From positions 1 to 64,000 of the forward strand of contig CAZBHH010000011.1 of assembly GCA_964492065.1 (NCBI GenBank): DNA of 64,000 bases, given 5' to 3'. This stretch comes from JADKAC01 sp964492065 (GTDB lineage: Bacteria; Bacteroidota; Bacteroidia; Chitinophagales; BACL12). The notes below the pieces were generated by a model that was not told where the DNA came from, did no database searches, and saw nothing but the letters and a program-made list of their open reading frames with translations. Below, in pieces: positions 47,350-56,766 of the stretch. Within the stretch, counting starts at the first letter, position 1. Each line of letters starts with the position of its first letter. Made by a program: the position numbers and the translations under genes.

Positions 47350-48588
47350 TTGAAAACAGGCCAGGCATTACCGCTGAGAAAAAAAGTACTGAACGGAGTG
47401 GTAATTGTCGCTGCACTCGGTTATTTCGTTGATATCTACGACTTGATTTTATTTGGGATAGTGCGCAGCCCGAGTTTACAGGCGCTGGGTTATACGGGAG
47501 ATGATTTGGTGGATAAGGGGTTATTCCTGTTGAATATGCAAATGGCAGGGATGATGGCCGGTGGGTTACTATGGGGAATTTTAGGCGATATAAAAGGCCG
47601 GATATCGGTATTGTACGGTTCGATTTTTTTGTATTCGGTTGCCAATATTTTAAATGGATTTGTTGCTGACATACATCAATATGCCGTATTCAGGCTTTTG
47701 GCGGGCATCGGCCTCGCCGGGGAACTGGGCGCAGGCATTACTCTTGTGAATGAAACCATGACGAAAGAGCACCGCGGTTACGGCACCATGTTAGTAGTTA
47801 CCTTCGGTACGCTCGGCGCAGTGGCAGCGGCGTTAATTGCAGATAGTTTTCAATGGCAGACTTCGTATTTCGTCGGCGGTGGTTTGGGCATCGTCCTGTT
47901 GGTATTACGGGTAGGTGTAAATGAAAGCGCCATGTTTAAAAATGCTATAAAAGAAAGTAAACATGCTTTGAGCTTTTTGACGCTCTTTAAAAACCGGAAT
48001 CGGGTAAAAAAATATTTGCTGTGTATTCTCACCGGCATTCCAATTTGGTTTATTGTGGGGATTCTCATTATACTCTCCCCCGAAATCGGCGAGGTTATCG
48101 GTGTCAACGGAACAGTTTCTGCCGGAAAAGCAATTCTGTGGTGTTATGTGGGTCTAAGCGCCGGCGATTTCGGCAGCGGGCTCATCAGCCAACTCATCAA
48201 AAGCAGGAAGAAAGTCGTAATCGCTTTTATAATCCTGTGTACGCTTGTTACAGTTGTCTATTTATTCTCAAATGCTATCAGCCTGCTTTATTTTTATTTT
48301 CTCTGTTTTGCCCTGGGATTCTCCGCTGGGTATTGGGCGCTGTTCGTCACCATGGCTTCGGAACAATTCGGAACAAATATTCGCTCAACGGTGACGACTA
48401 CCGTTCCCAATTTTGTGAGAGCTTCGGTTATTCCAATTACGCTTTCCTACCAGTTTGTCGCTGCTAATTCCGATGTGCGTATTGCCGCCTTAACAGTGGG
48501 ATTGGTTTGTATGGCAATTGCATTATGCGCAATTCTTCTTTTAAAAGATACTTACGGCAAAGAACTGGACTACCGGGAAGCGGATTAG
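47350..48588 (+). CDS. MFS transporter (metabolite:H+ symporter type)
   Basis: A 412-residue inner-membrane protein with 12 hydrophobic segments. It has YFVDIYDLILFGIVRSP in the first helix and GILGDIKGRISVLYGSI in the first cytoplasmic loop, the MFS motif A region. The only plausible start is TTG at 47350, 16 bp after folA; the next ATG in frame is about 60 codons in. It may be co-transcribed with thyA-folA, but a link to folate or nucleosides is inference only. Confidence 0.82.
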   Translation: MKTGQALPLRKKVLNGVVIVAALGYFVDIYDLILFGIVRSPSLQALGYTGDDLVDKGLFLLNMQMAGMMAGGLLWGILGDIKGRISVLYGSIFLYSVANILNGFVADIHQYAVFRLLAGIGLAGELGAGITLVNETMTKEHRGYGTMLVVTFGTLGAVAAALIADSFQWQTSYFVGGGLGIVLLVLRVGVNESAMFKNAIKESKHALSFLTLFKNRNRVKKYLLCILTGIPIWFIVGILIILSPEIGEVIGVNGTVSAGKAILWCYVGLSAGDFGSGLISQLIKSRKKVVIAFIILCTLVTVVYLFSNAISLLYFYFLCFALGFSAGYWALFVTMASEQFGTNIRSTVTTTVPNFVRASVIPITLSYQFVAANSDVRIAALTVGLVCMAIALCAILLLKDTYGKELDYREAD

Positions 48589-48755
48589 TGCATGCTTTTT
48601 TCAACTGAAAATCCGCCGTACAATCTTTTTGCCCTATTTTGAAGATAGTTTAGTGTTTTTTGTATTTGGTTAACAATTTCATGGGCGAAATTTAATTTCC
48701 GTTTGATTTTGGCAATGCAAATGTAATTTCCTTTGTAGTTCAAAATATATACGAA

Positions 48756-50096
48756 ATGAAAATTACTACTAGACTACAAATTTTTACAACCTTTTTTGCA
48801 GTGATTTTACTGCTGGCCAGTTGTAAAAAGGAATCATCAGTCCTGGATCCGGATGGTGATTTTGTTGCGAAAAAGACATCTGAATACGATGCCAGAGTAG
48901 CACAGGCCTATACAGCTCAATTTTTAAAAATGATTAAAGAAACACCCGGTTGGTCGCCTCCGGTTGCTGCCCGTGGTTTGGGTTATGTCGGACTGGCATT
49001 ATACGAATCTACCCGTCCGGGAATTCCCGGCAGCCATTCCATGGCCGGTCAGTTGAATGAATTGAACGCATTGCCCGAGATTGAGTCCAATGAAAAATAC
49101 CATTGGGAATTGTGTGCAAGTGAGGCGATGTATCATATCATTTTAGACATGATCCCCACCTGTACACCCGAAAATCTGGATTTGCTCACGGCTATCTACA
49201 ACGATTTTGATGCGGAATTCTCCAGTTTGCCTACAGAAGTGTACGATAGGTCAGTTGCCTTTGGACAGGCAATTGCCGATGCGGTTTTTGAATATTCAAA
49301 AACAGACGGTGGACATGAATGCTATGCGACAAACTTCCCGGCTGATTATGTGCCGCCGGTAGGTGATGGTATGTGGGTGCCCACGCCTCCGGGATATTCT
49401 GCGGCATTGCAGCCCTATTGGGGTTCCGTTCGGCCTTTCCTCGCTGCGGATTTAACCGAAACAGTGGCTGTTCCGCCGTATGCCTACTCTACCTCTACTT
49501 CTTCAAAAATGTATGAGTCCGCATTGGAAATATACAATTATGTGAAATACACCACTCCGGAACAAACCGCTATTGCGCTTTTTTGGGCTGATGATGGCGG
49601 CACTGTAACGCCTCCGGGACATGCCGTATCCATTTTAAAGCAGGTTATCGATAAGGAGGGCAGTGATTTAGCTCTGGCATCTAAGGCTTATGCTCAGCTC
49701 GGTTTATCGTTAAACGATGCATTCATCGCATGTTGGAGTAACAAATTTATCTATAGCCTGGTAAGGCCGGTTACTTATATTATCGACCATATCGATCCGA
49801 CATTTACCACTATCGTAACTACGCCTCCATTCCCGGAATACACTTCCGGTCACTCACAAAATATGGGTGCGTTCTCTTATATATTGGAATCGATATTCGG
49901 ACAGAATTACGCATTCACCGATGATACGCATGCAGGCGTGCATCCTGCCAGAAGTTTCACCAGCTTTGATGCAGCCGCTAATGAAGCAGCCATTTCAAGA
50001 ATGTACGGAGGTATTCATTACCGCCAGGCTTGTACCCAGGGTGTCAGAATGGGCCATATCGTTGGTAAGAATATTGCCGCTTTACAGTGGGATTAA
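48756..50096 (+). CDS. Vanadium haloperoxidase/PAP2-type lipoprotein
   Basis: A 446-residue lipoprotein (lipobox LLASC, Cys about 24). The C-terminal half has all three PAP2 motifs: KFIYSLVRP (KX6RP), PPFPEYTSGHSQNMG (motif 2, SGH) and SRMYGGIHYRQA (SRX5H). In motif 3 the Asp of acid phosphatases is replaced by Ala, as in several vanadium-dependent haloperoxidase-like proteins. Members either oxidise halides with peroxide using vanadate or hydrolyse phosphate esters; sequence alone cannot separate the two. Probably faces the periplasm or cell surface. Followed by a strong terminator. Confidence 0.83.
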   Translation: MKITTRLQIFTTFFAVILLLASCKKESSVLDPDGDFVAKKTSEYDARVAQAYTAQFLKMIKETPGWSPPVAARGLGYVGLALYESTRPGIPGSHSMAGQLNELNALPEIESNEKYHWELCASEAMYHIILDMIPTCTPENLDLLTAIYNDFDAEFSSLPTEVYDRSVAFGQAIADAVFEYSKTDGGHECYATNFPADYVPPVGDGMWVPTPPGYSAALQPYWGSVRPFLAADLTETVAVPPYAYSTSTSSKMYESALEIYNYVKYTTPEQTAIALFWADDGGTVTPPGHAVSILKQVIDKEGSDLALASKAYAQLGLSLNDAFIACWSNKFIYSLVRPVTYIIDHIDPTFTTIVTTPPFPEYTSGHSQNMGAFSYILESIFGQNYAFTDDTHAGVHPARSFTSFDAAANEAAISRMYGGIHYRQACTQGVRMGHIVGKNIAALQWD

Positions 50097-50122
50097 TAAC
50101 ACAATGATTTATAATTGTTAAT

Positions 50123-50159
50123 AAAACAGGCCGGTATTGCCGGTCTGTTTTGTTTTTTT
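50123..50159 (+). terminator. Intrinsic terminator after the haloperoxidase gene
   Basis: A 12-bp stem with one G-T pair (AAAACAGGCCGG / CCGGTCTGTTTT, 50123-50134 and 50140-50151), 5-nt loop and a T7 run. The T-run ends 8 bp before the FKBP start, so the next gene's promoter must overlap or be internal to it. Confidence 0.85.
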
Positions 50160-50167
50160 GCAGATAT

Positions 50168-50878
50168 ATGAAACACTTTCGATTTTTTATTTTTTCCCTT
50201 GTAGTTGCTGGCTTGGTAGCATGCAATAAAACGCCCGCATCCCAAATGCCCATGGCAACAAAACATATTTCTTTAAAAAACAGTCTGGATTCGGTGAGTT
50301 ATGCGCTGGGGGTGAATGTGGCACGCACCCTAAACGGGCAGGGGTTTGACACGTTGAATTACGAAGCCTTTAATACGGCTATTGCCGCTTCACTTAACGC
50401 CGATTCCCTGTTGTTGGATCAAACGCATAGTTTGCGCTATATCAATACCTATTTACAAGGGATGACAACGGCTCTCCTGGCCAATAACCTGGAAATTGCA
50501 ACGCATTTCCTCGATAGCGTTTCAAGGCTTAAAGATGTAAAGAAAATTGCCGATGGCGTTTTTTTGCGCATAATTAAGCAAGGCGCCGGCGATCCGCCTG
50601 GCATGAATGATGAAGTAGTTTTTAATTATCTCGGACAATTACCCGACGGCCGGGAATTCGACAACGCATTCGAACGAGGTGTTCCTGCTGTTTCTACAGT
50701 GGACGCACTCATAACCGGATGGCAGGATGTGCTCACACATCTGGCTCCCGGTTCAGTGGCCGAAGTATGGTTGCATCCCGACAAAGGATATGGCACCCAT
50801 GGTGCATATAATGGCATTATTCCGGGAAATGCAGCGCTGTACTTTAAGCTCGAATTGGTCGAGGTACACAAAAAATAA
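50168..50878 (+). CDS. FKBP-type peptidyl-prolyl isomerase lipoprotein
   Basis: A 236-residue lipoprotein: signal to lipobox GLVAC (Cys about 20). Residues about 40-125 are the helical FKBP N-terminal dimerisation domain (SLDSVSYALGVNVARTL). Residues 140-236 are the FKBP fold (NDEVVFNYLGQLPDGREFDNA to ALYFKLELVEVHKK). It should assist folding of exported proteins. The ATG at 50168 is preferred over a TTG at 50150, which lies in the preceding terminator. Confidence 0.9.
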   Translation: MKHFRFFIFSLVVAGLVACNKTPASQMPMATKHISLKNSLDSVSYALGVNVARTLNGQGFDTLNYEAFNTAIAASLNADSLLLDQTHSLRYINTYLQGMTTALLANNLEIATHFLDSVSRLKDVKKIADGVFLRIIKQGAGDPPGMNDEVVFNYLGQLPDGREFDNAFERGVPAVSTVDALITGWQDVLTHLAPGSVAEVWLHPDKGYGTHGAYNGIIPGNAALYFKLELVEVHKK

Positions 50879-50901
50879 TATTGGCATTTCTGCCGTGTAA
50901 T

Positions 50902-50917
50902 TAATTGAATTCAATTA
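50902..50917. repeat. 16-bp perfect palindrome upstream of pepE
   Basis: TAATTGAATTCAATTA, centred 48 bp before the pepE ATG. Could be an operator or simply part of an AT-rich leader. Confidence 0.4.
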
Positions 50918-50956
50918 TATTAGGCCGTTTTCAAAGTAAATGGTTTAACTCTTTGT

Positions 50957-51661
50957 ATGAAATTAATTATTGCGAGCACTTCTACGATATTCGGCCAGGG
51001 GTATTTGGAATACCTGAAGCCTGTTTTAACTGAGACTTACGGCGCATATAGCGATATTTTATTTATCCCCTATGCGAGGCCTTCGGGAATATCCCACGAT
51101 ACCTATACTGAAAAAGCCTCGGCATTTTTTACCTCTATGGGAAAAAACCTGGTTGGCCTGCATACCTTCAGCGACCCGGTGCAGGCAATCCACAATGCCG
51201 ATGCCATCTTTACAGGCGGAGGCAATACTTTTTTACTGTTGCAACAATTGTATGCGCATAATTTGATAGAGCCATTGCGAGCTGTATTAAAATCCGGTGT
51301 ACCGTATTTGGGGACAAGTGCGGGAAGTAATATAACCGGGCTCACTATCGGCACAACGAACGATATGCCCATTGTATATCCGCCTTCCTTTGATGCACTT
51401 CAGTTAGTGCCGTTTAATATTAACCCCCATTATCAGGATCCCGTGGATGGCAGTACCCACATGGGCGAGACAAGGGAAACCCGGATTGGTGAATTTTTGC
51501 AATTCAACTCTCAACCCGTTATTGGATTGCGGGAGGGCAGTTGGATCTACCTGGATGGCGGAAAGGCAGAATTGCAGGGTACATTACCTGCAAGATTGTT
51601 TAAGCAAAATCAAAAACCGGTAGAGTTGGAAGCCGGCTCGGATCTGAGTTTCCTGTTGTAG
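50957..51661 (+). CDS. pepE: Dipeptidase E (alpha-aspartyl dipeptidase), peptidase S51
   Basis: Cleaves Asp-X dipeptides in the cytoplasm. The 234-residue protein has the nucleophile elbow YLGTSAGSNI (Ser about 120), then TTNDMPIVYPPS and FNINPHYQDP carrying the Asp and His of the triad. IFTGGGNTFLLLQQL is also typical. Its stop lies 4 bp from the convergent proS stop. Confidence 0.94.
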   Translation: MKLIIASTSTIFGQGYLEYLKPVLTETYGAYSDILFIPYARPSGISHDTYTEKASAFFTSMGKNLVGLHTFSDPVQAIHNADAIFTGGGNTFLLLQQLYAHNLIEPLRAVLKSGVPYLGTSAGSNITGLTIGTTNDMPIVYPPSFDALQLVPFNINPHYQDPVDGSTHMGETRETRIGEFLQFNSQPVIGLREGSWIYLDGGKAELQGTLPARLFKQNQKPVELEAGSDLSFLL

Positions 51662-51665
51662 GCAA

Positions 51666-53144
51666 TCAATAGGCCTTGGCAAATAATACCCTTTGAGTAC
51701 TGGGTTTGCCGGAATACACGCAAGCGCCTGTTTCCTGTACCGCATCGAGTGGGATACAGCGTATCGTCGCTTTTGTTTCCGATTTTATTTTTTCTTCTGT
51801 CTCTGCAGTGCCGTCCCAATGTGCCAATACAAATCCGCCCCGGTTTTCAATGCAATCTTTAAAGACTTCCCAATTGTCGGCCCTGTGCAGGTTTGCATTG
51901 CGGAACTGCACAGCTTTTGCATATATATTGGATTGAATTTCTCTCAGTAATGCACTGACCTGTCCGGCGATATCTTTCCTTTGCCAAAGCATTTTTTCTT
52001 TGGTATCCCGACGGGCTACTTCAACGGTGCCGTTTTCGATATCCCGCATTCCGATAGCCATTCGAACGGGTACACCCTTTAATTCGTATTCGGCATATTT
52101 CCAGCCCGGTTTTGCCTGGTCGCTATCGTCAAATTTTACGGTGATTTGCGCCTGTTTTAATTCTGCGGTTATTTCGGCTGCCTTTTCCGCAATTGTGGCC
52201 AGTTGCTCTTTGTTCTTATAAATCGGGATAATTACCACGTGTAAGGGGGCCAGTTTTGGCGGCAGAATGAGTCCGTTGTCATCGCTGTGTGCCATAATCA
52301 ATGCACCCATCATGCGGGTGGACACGCCCCAGCTCGTCGCCCAGGCGTATTCCTGTTTTCCCTCACGGTTCAGGAACTTTACATCGAAAGCCTTTGCGAA
52401 ATTCTGACCTAAAAAGTGGGAAGTGCCCATTTGTAATGCCTTGCCGTCCTGCATCAGCGCCTCTACGCAATAGGTGTCCACGGCGCCCGCAAACCGCTCA
52501 TTTGGCGTCTTCACGCCCTTGATAACGGGGATAGCCATATACTGTTCCATAAAATCGGCATACACATCCAGCATCTGCAGGGTTTCAGCCTGCGCTTCCT
52601 CGGCAGTGGCGTGTGCCGTATGGCCCTCCTGCCAGTGAAATTCGGAAGTGCGCAGAAACAACCGGGTGCGCATTTCCCAACGCATTACATTTGCCCATTG
52701 ATTGATTAATATCGGTAAGTCCCGGTAGCTCTGTATCCAGTTTTTATAACTATTCCAAATGATGGTCTCCGACGTCGGCCTGATAATCAATTCCTCTTCC
52801 AGTTTCGATTCGGGATCTACCATCAGCTTGCCCTTCGCCGAAGGGTCGGTTTTTAACCGGTAATGCGTCACTACGGCGCATTCTTTGGCAAAACCCTCGG
52901 CATGTCCTTCCTCCTGTTCTAAAAATCCCTTCGGGATTAACAGGGGAAAACTCGCATTGACATGGCCGGTCTCCTTAAATTTCTTGTCGAGAATACTTTT
53001 AATTTCCTCCCAAATGGCCCATCCATAAGGTTTTATCACCATGCTGCCCCGCACTACGCCGTATTCCGCCAGCCCGCTTTGCAGCACTAAATCGTTGTAC
53101 CATTGAGAATAATCATCCGCCCGGCTTGTAATCTTTTCAGACAT
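51666..53144 (-). CDS. proS: Prolyl-tRNA synthetase, archaeal/eukaryote-like short type
   Basis: Charges tRNA-Pro. The 492-residue class II synthetase has RGSMVIKPYGWAIWEEI (motif 1 area), RPTSETIIW and RWEMRTRLFLRTSEFHWQEGHTAH (motif 2), and GALIMAHSDDNGLILPPKLAP (motif 3). The anticodon-binding domain follows, and a zinc-binding-like C-terminal domain ends in Tyr (RVLFAKAY). It lacks the editing insertion of the long bacterial form. On the minus strand TAATTTTG (53191-53184) is a candidate -7 element. Confidence 0.96.
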   Translation of the reverse strand: MSEKITSRADDYSQWYNDLVLQSGLAEYGVVRGSMVIKPYGWAIWEEIKSILDKKFKETGHVNASFPLLIPKGFLEQEEGHAEGFAKECAVVTHYRLKTDPSAKGKLMVDPESKLEEELIIRPTSETIIWNSYKNWIQSYRDLPILINQWANVMRWEMRTRLFLRTSEFHWQEGHTAHATAEEAQAETLQMLDVYADFMEQYMAIPVIKGVKTPNERFAGAVDTYCVEALMQDGKALQMGTSHFLGQNFAKAFDVKFLNREGKQEYAWATSWGVSTRMMGALIMAHSDDNGLILPPKLAPLHVVIIPIYKNKEQLATIAEKAAEITAELKQAQITVKFDDSDQAKPGWKYAEYELKGVPVRMAIGMRDIENGTVEVARRDTKEKMLWQRKDIAGQVSALLREIQSNIYAKAVQFRNANLHRADNWEVFKDCIENRGGFVLAHWDGTAETEEKIKSETKATIRCIPLDAVQETGACVYSGKPSTQRVLFAKAY

Positions 53145-53228
53145 TGCTTAAATTTGGTATGGTGTTTGAATTTTAATAAGCGGCAAAATTAATAAAGCTT
53201 AGAGTAGCACGTTAAAATTTAAAAACAA

Positions 53229-54692
53229 ATGAAAATGAGACATACATATTTACTCCGGTCCGTTCTCTTAACAGGAGCTTGCCTTGTCATCGGCGGGTTG
53301 AGCGCCCAGGTATACGATGATATTTATTATACCCCGGGTAGTTCGCAAACAACAACTACCACAACAACGCAATCGCAAAGCGGCGATTCTGCACAGTATT
53401 CTACCGATAACGACGATTACCGTGTGTATTCGGACGATTATAGCAGCGAAAAATATTACGATGAAGAGGGCAATTCCTACATCGTGAATAATTATTACTA
53501 CGACGAATACGACGAAAGCTATATGAGTTCTATTCAGCGGTTTTATTCACCCTATTACGGATTCAGTTATTATGCACCCTGCTATTATCCATCATATTAT
53601 TATCCGTATTATTACTACCCCTGGTACAGTGGGTTTAGTTTTTCCATAGGATTTAACTGGGGATGGGGCTATTCCGGCTGGGGCTATCCGCATTACGGTC
53701 ACCACCATGGCTGGGGTGCATATTACGGTTACGGCTGGGGTTATCCCTATTACGGTTACGGCTGGGGTTATCCCTATGGCGGTTACGGCTATTACAACGG
53801 ATACTATAACGGATACTATGACGGATACTATAACGGCTATTATAACGGGTACTACGATGGCGCCTATGGCTATGGTTATGGCAACGGTTATTATTATGGG
53901 CCCAATCGCAATGGCTCAGCAAATACCGGTGGCGGCGACAGGACATATAACGGTTTAACCGGCGGCGGCTTATCAGACAAGTTAGCTGCTAATAAAGGCG
54001 ATAACCAGGGTAATACTATCACCGTCGATCGCAATCACAATGTATCAAAGAAAGATGCCCTGGACGTTTCAAAGCCCAATATCGATGTGAAGAAAGATGT
54101 AACTGTGAAGAGCGATGCAGTGGCAATGAGCAATAACAATTCAGTGAAAATCGTGAAGAGTTATACCAGCGATAAGTCGCATCAAAACGCAGGTACTTTA
54201 AACAACGGCATCAACAAGGGAAGTATCAGCAATAAGGCGGGTACGATAAACAGCGGCAACAAATCCATCAGCACAGATAAGCAGTCTAAACCGCAATATC
54301 AATATGCGCCGTCTGACGGTAATTCAAGTCAAAAACGCATTGACAACTCCAAGAAGTTTGATACGCCTAAGAACAACAACAATACGTATCAAAAACAGGA
54401 ATTCAGTTATCCCGACAGGAGTAATGAGCGCATAGACAATAAGTATAGTACACCTCCGAATAAGACTTACCGCAATGAGACTGTACCGGAAAAATCGAAT
54501 AACAATTGGTTTAACAACAGAAATAATCAGAGCAATTATAACTCCGGCTGGAATAAGTCTCAGAATTCACAACCGAGCTACAAGAGCAGCACGCCCTCAT
54601 CCTCACCCTATAAGGGAAACAGCGGAAGTTTTGGCGGCGGCAGCAATAGTAACTCGCGGTCCGGAAATTCGGGTAACATTCACAGGAGATAA
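53229..54692 (+). CDS. Secreted Tyr/Gly/Asn-rich low-complexity protein
   Basis: A 487-residue exported protein of unknown function. Signal peptide ends near GGLSAQ (residue 27; an alternative ATG is 6 bp downstream). A Thr/Gln/Ser linker is followed by Tyr/Asp-rich sequence, then about 110 residues (about 115-225) dominated by Tyr, Gly and Trp in near-repeats such as YGYGWGYPYYGYGWGYPY and GYYNGYYDGYYNGYY. The rest is Asn/Ser/Lys-rich and ends SGNIHRR. No cysteine pattern or catalytic motif. Resembles structural surface or matrix proteins in composition only. Confidence 0.75.
   Translation: MKMRHTYLLRSVLLTGACLVIGGLSAQVYDDIYYTPGSSQTTTTTTTQSQSGDSAQYSTDNDDYRVYSDDYSSEKYYDEEGNSYIVNNYYYDEYDESYMSSIQRFYSPYYGFSYYAPCYYPSYYYPYYYYPWYSGFSFSIGFNWGWGYSGWGYPHYGHHHGWGAYYGYGWGYPYYGYGWGYPYGGYGYYNGYYNGYYDGYYNGYYNGYYDGAYGYGYGNGYYYGPNRNGSANTGGGDRTYNGLTGGGLSDKLAANKGDNQGNTITVDRNHNVSKKDALDVSKPNIDVKKDVTVKSDAVAMSNNNSVKIVKSYTSDKSHQNAGTLNNGINKGSISNKAGTINSGNKSISTDKQSKPQYQYAPSDGNSSQKRIDNSKKFDTPKNNNNTYQKQEFSYPDRSNERIDNKYSTPPNKTYRNETVPEKSNNNWFNNRNNQSNYNSGWNKSQNSQPSYKSSTPSSSPYKGNSGSFGGGSNSNSRSGNSGNIHRR
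53728..53781 (+). repeat. Tandem 27-bp repeat in the Tyr/Gly-rich gene
   Basis: Two adjacent copies of a 27-bp unit encoding YGYGWGYPY, approximately 53728-53754 and 53755-53781. Degenerate 12-bp units encoding NGYY/DGYY follow to about 53870. Confidence 0.65.
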
Positions 54693-54730
54693 TCCTGCGG
54701 GCAACTACTATTCACTTTAAATAAAACGTT

Positions 54731-56239
54731 ATGAAAAATTGGTATATCATTTATGCCTTACTTTTGGTATTGCCCGTTAATTTGTTGGCTCAAAGCGATG
54801 AAGATGCCTTGCGGTACTCAACAGTTGACTTCGGCGGTACTGCACGTTCATGGGGCTCAGCCAATGCGTATGGCGCTGTGGGCGGCGACTTCAGTACCCT
54901 GAGTATGAACCCGGCTGGATTGGGAATTTACCGCAGTTCCGAGATATTTTTCGGAATGGGCCTGGCTTATATTGACAACCGTTCGAATCTTTACGATACC
55001 TATTTGGACAGAGACCGGTATAATTTTCACGTGAGCGGTGCGGGTATGGTGTTGACAAATATGATTACCGGCAGGGAAAATGCCACCGACAAATGGGTGA
55101 GTACCAATTTTGCATTTGGGTATAACCGGTTGGCAAATTATAATAGTGAAGTGAATTATTCCGGTTTTAACAGCTTCAATTCATTGCTGGACAGCTACAC
55201 TTCGCAACTGAATGCGAATGGCGGGACAAATCCATCAGGTGTTTACGACAGCGATCCGTTTGGCGCCGGCCTCGCATGGGAAACCTATATGTTAAATCCC
55301 ATACCCGGCGATACGACTCAATATAATTCCGTAATCGAAGGCGGAAATATTCAACAGGCAAAATACATTAAGACAACGGGGGGCTATGATGAATTGGTAT
55401 TGTCTTTTGCAGGTAATTACGGCAATAAATTATATATCGGCGCCACACTCGGTATGCCCTTGGTAACTTACCACTATTCTTCTGTGTATTCGGAATCCGA
55501 TGTAAATAATGTGCACAGCGATTTTAATGCGTTTGACCTGATGAACAAAACCGATGCCTACGGTTTCGGCATCAATGGTAAATTCGGCTTCATCTACCGC
55601 ATAAATAATTACGTCCGCATCGGCGGCGCTGTCCATACACCCACTTACCTGGATATGCACGAGAAATATTACAGCTCTATGAGCTCGCAATTGGATATTA
55701 CCGGCTCTTACAGCTATGAGTCGCCTTTTGGTGAATATTACTACGGGCTGACTACTCCCTGGAGATTAATGGGAAGCGCTGCGGTGACTGTGCAGAAATA
55801 CGGTTTCCTCAGTTTCGATTATGAATTTGTCGATTACAGTGTTTCGCATTTTAAGTTTAACCGCATCGGATCGGTAAGTGATATCGCCTATGAAAATGAA
55901 TTGAATAATGCGATCAATGTAAAATATACAGCCACCCATAATTTCCGGCTGGGGGCTGAAGTGAGTATTGATAATTTTCGTTTAAGAGGAGGATATGCCA
56001 TCCAGGCAACCCCGTTCAACAGCGATATCGCAACGGGCAATGCCGATTACGCACGCAACACTTATACGGCAGGTATTGGAATTAAAGAGAGAAATTACTT
56101 TATCGATTTTGCGTATGTGAATACTTCCTCCACCGAATACGATCAGCAGTATTACAGCGATGTGAACGGTGGTAACCAGGGCGCAACAATTGATAAGCGT
56201 TTCAGCAATTTCCTGATGAGTTTTGGTCTGAGATTTTAG
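54731..56239 (+). CDS. OmpP1/FadL-type outer-membrane transport protein
   Basis: A 502-residue exported barrel. Signal peptide ends VNLLAQ (residue 21). The N-terminus ALRYSTVDFGGTARSWGSANAYGAVGGDFSTLSMNPAGLG matches the FadL/TodX start seen in Bacteroidota (longest quoted piece spread over residues 26-65). Many amphipathic strands follow and the C-terminus is FLMSFGLRF, ending in Phe as a BAM signal. Members import hydrophobic compounds. It starts 38 bp after the Tyr/Gly-rich gene and is followed by a strong terminator, so the two may be one transcript. Confidence 0.83.
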   Translation: MKNWYIIYALLLVLPVNLLAQSDEDALRYSTVDFGGTARSWGSANAYGAVGGDFSTLSMNPAGLGIYRSSEIFFGMGLAYIDNRSNLYDTYLDRDRYNFHVSGAGMVLTNMITGRENATDKWVSTNFAFGYNRLANYNSEVNYSGFNSFNSLLDSYTSQLNANGGTNPSGVYDSDPFGAGLAWETYMLNPIPGDTTQYNSVIEGGNIQQAKYIKTTGGYDELVLSFAGNYGNKLYIGATLGMPLVTYHYSSVYSESDVNNVHSDFNAFDLMNKTDAYGFGINGKFGFIYRINNYVRIGGAVHTPTYLDMHEKYYSSMSSQLDITGSYSYESPFGEYYYGLTTPWRLMGSAAVTVQKYGFLSFDYEFVDYSVSHFKFNRIGSVSDIAYENELNNAINVKYTATHNFRLGAEVSIDNFRLRGGYAIQATPFNSDIATGNADYARNTYTAGIGIKERNYFIDFAYVNTSSTEYDQQYYSDVNGGNQGATIDKRFSNFLMSFGLRF

Positions 56240-56261
56240 CAGCATGGGTACACAGACGAGG

Positions 56262-56292
56262 CGGCGCACATTGTTGCGCCGTTTTTTTTTTT
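56262..56292 (+). terminator. Strong intrinsic terminator after the FadL-like gene
   Basis: A perfect 7-bp GC-rich stem CGGCGCA (56262-56268) / TGCGCCG (56275-56281), 6-nt loop, then 11 consecutive T residues. Confidence 0.92.
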
Positions 56293-56766
56293 AGTAATTG
56301 ACAGGGTAGGAGAAGTTTATCTGACATCCTTGACTGTTGATGCATTTATTGAATTTGTGATTATATGAATACTGCCGGGAAGTCTAAGTTTTTATTGTAT
56401 TGCCTCTTAGATTGGCCCTTAGGCTACACCTCACTTCCACGGGCAGTTATGCTGGTTTACTGCCGATTTAACGGTAAAGTTGAACATCTCTACCTTGTAC
56501 CTCGCATTTAATTAGTCATATACCCATTGTTTTATTAAGTGATCTTTTGTTCATTGTTTTAGGTAGCTGACAGCTTATTAAAATGGTCTATTTTTGATTT
56601 GGAATTTCAGCTGATTAGGAAGTTGCCCGCCTGGAGGGTGTGACCGATAGCGAAAGCAAGCAGAAAAGTCTTTATTTTTTATTTGTTAAATACTTGACAA
56701 AAAGTTTTAGCAGGTGCGATTATTATTCCCGGTTTAATTAAATTTGAATGAATAAACCGGTAGAAT
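56293..56766. other. 474-bp noncoding region before the repeat protein
   Basis: AT-rich, with stops in all frames and no gene-like ORF. TTGACA occurs at about 56693. TAAATTTG (TAnnTTTG) occurs about 20 bp before the downstream ATG, but the two are too far apart to form one promoter. Confidence 0.35.

Noticed and set aside
53728..53870. Repeats considered as CRISPR-like
   Set aside because: Units are in-frame coding repeats without unique spacers of constant length.
53653..53946. Ser/Arg/His-rich minus-strand ORF
   Set aside because: Produced by the low-complexity repeats of the Tyr/Gly-rich gene read backwards.
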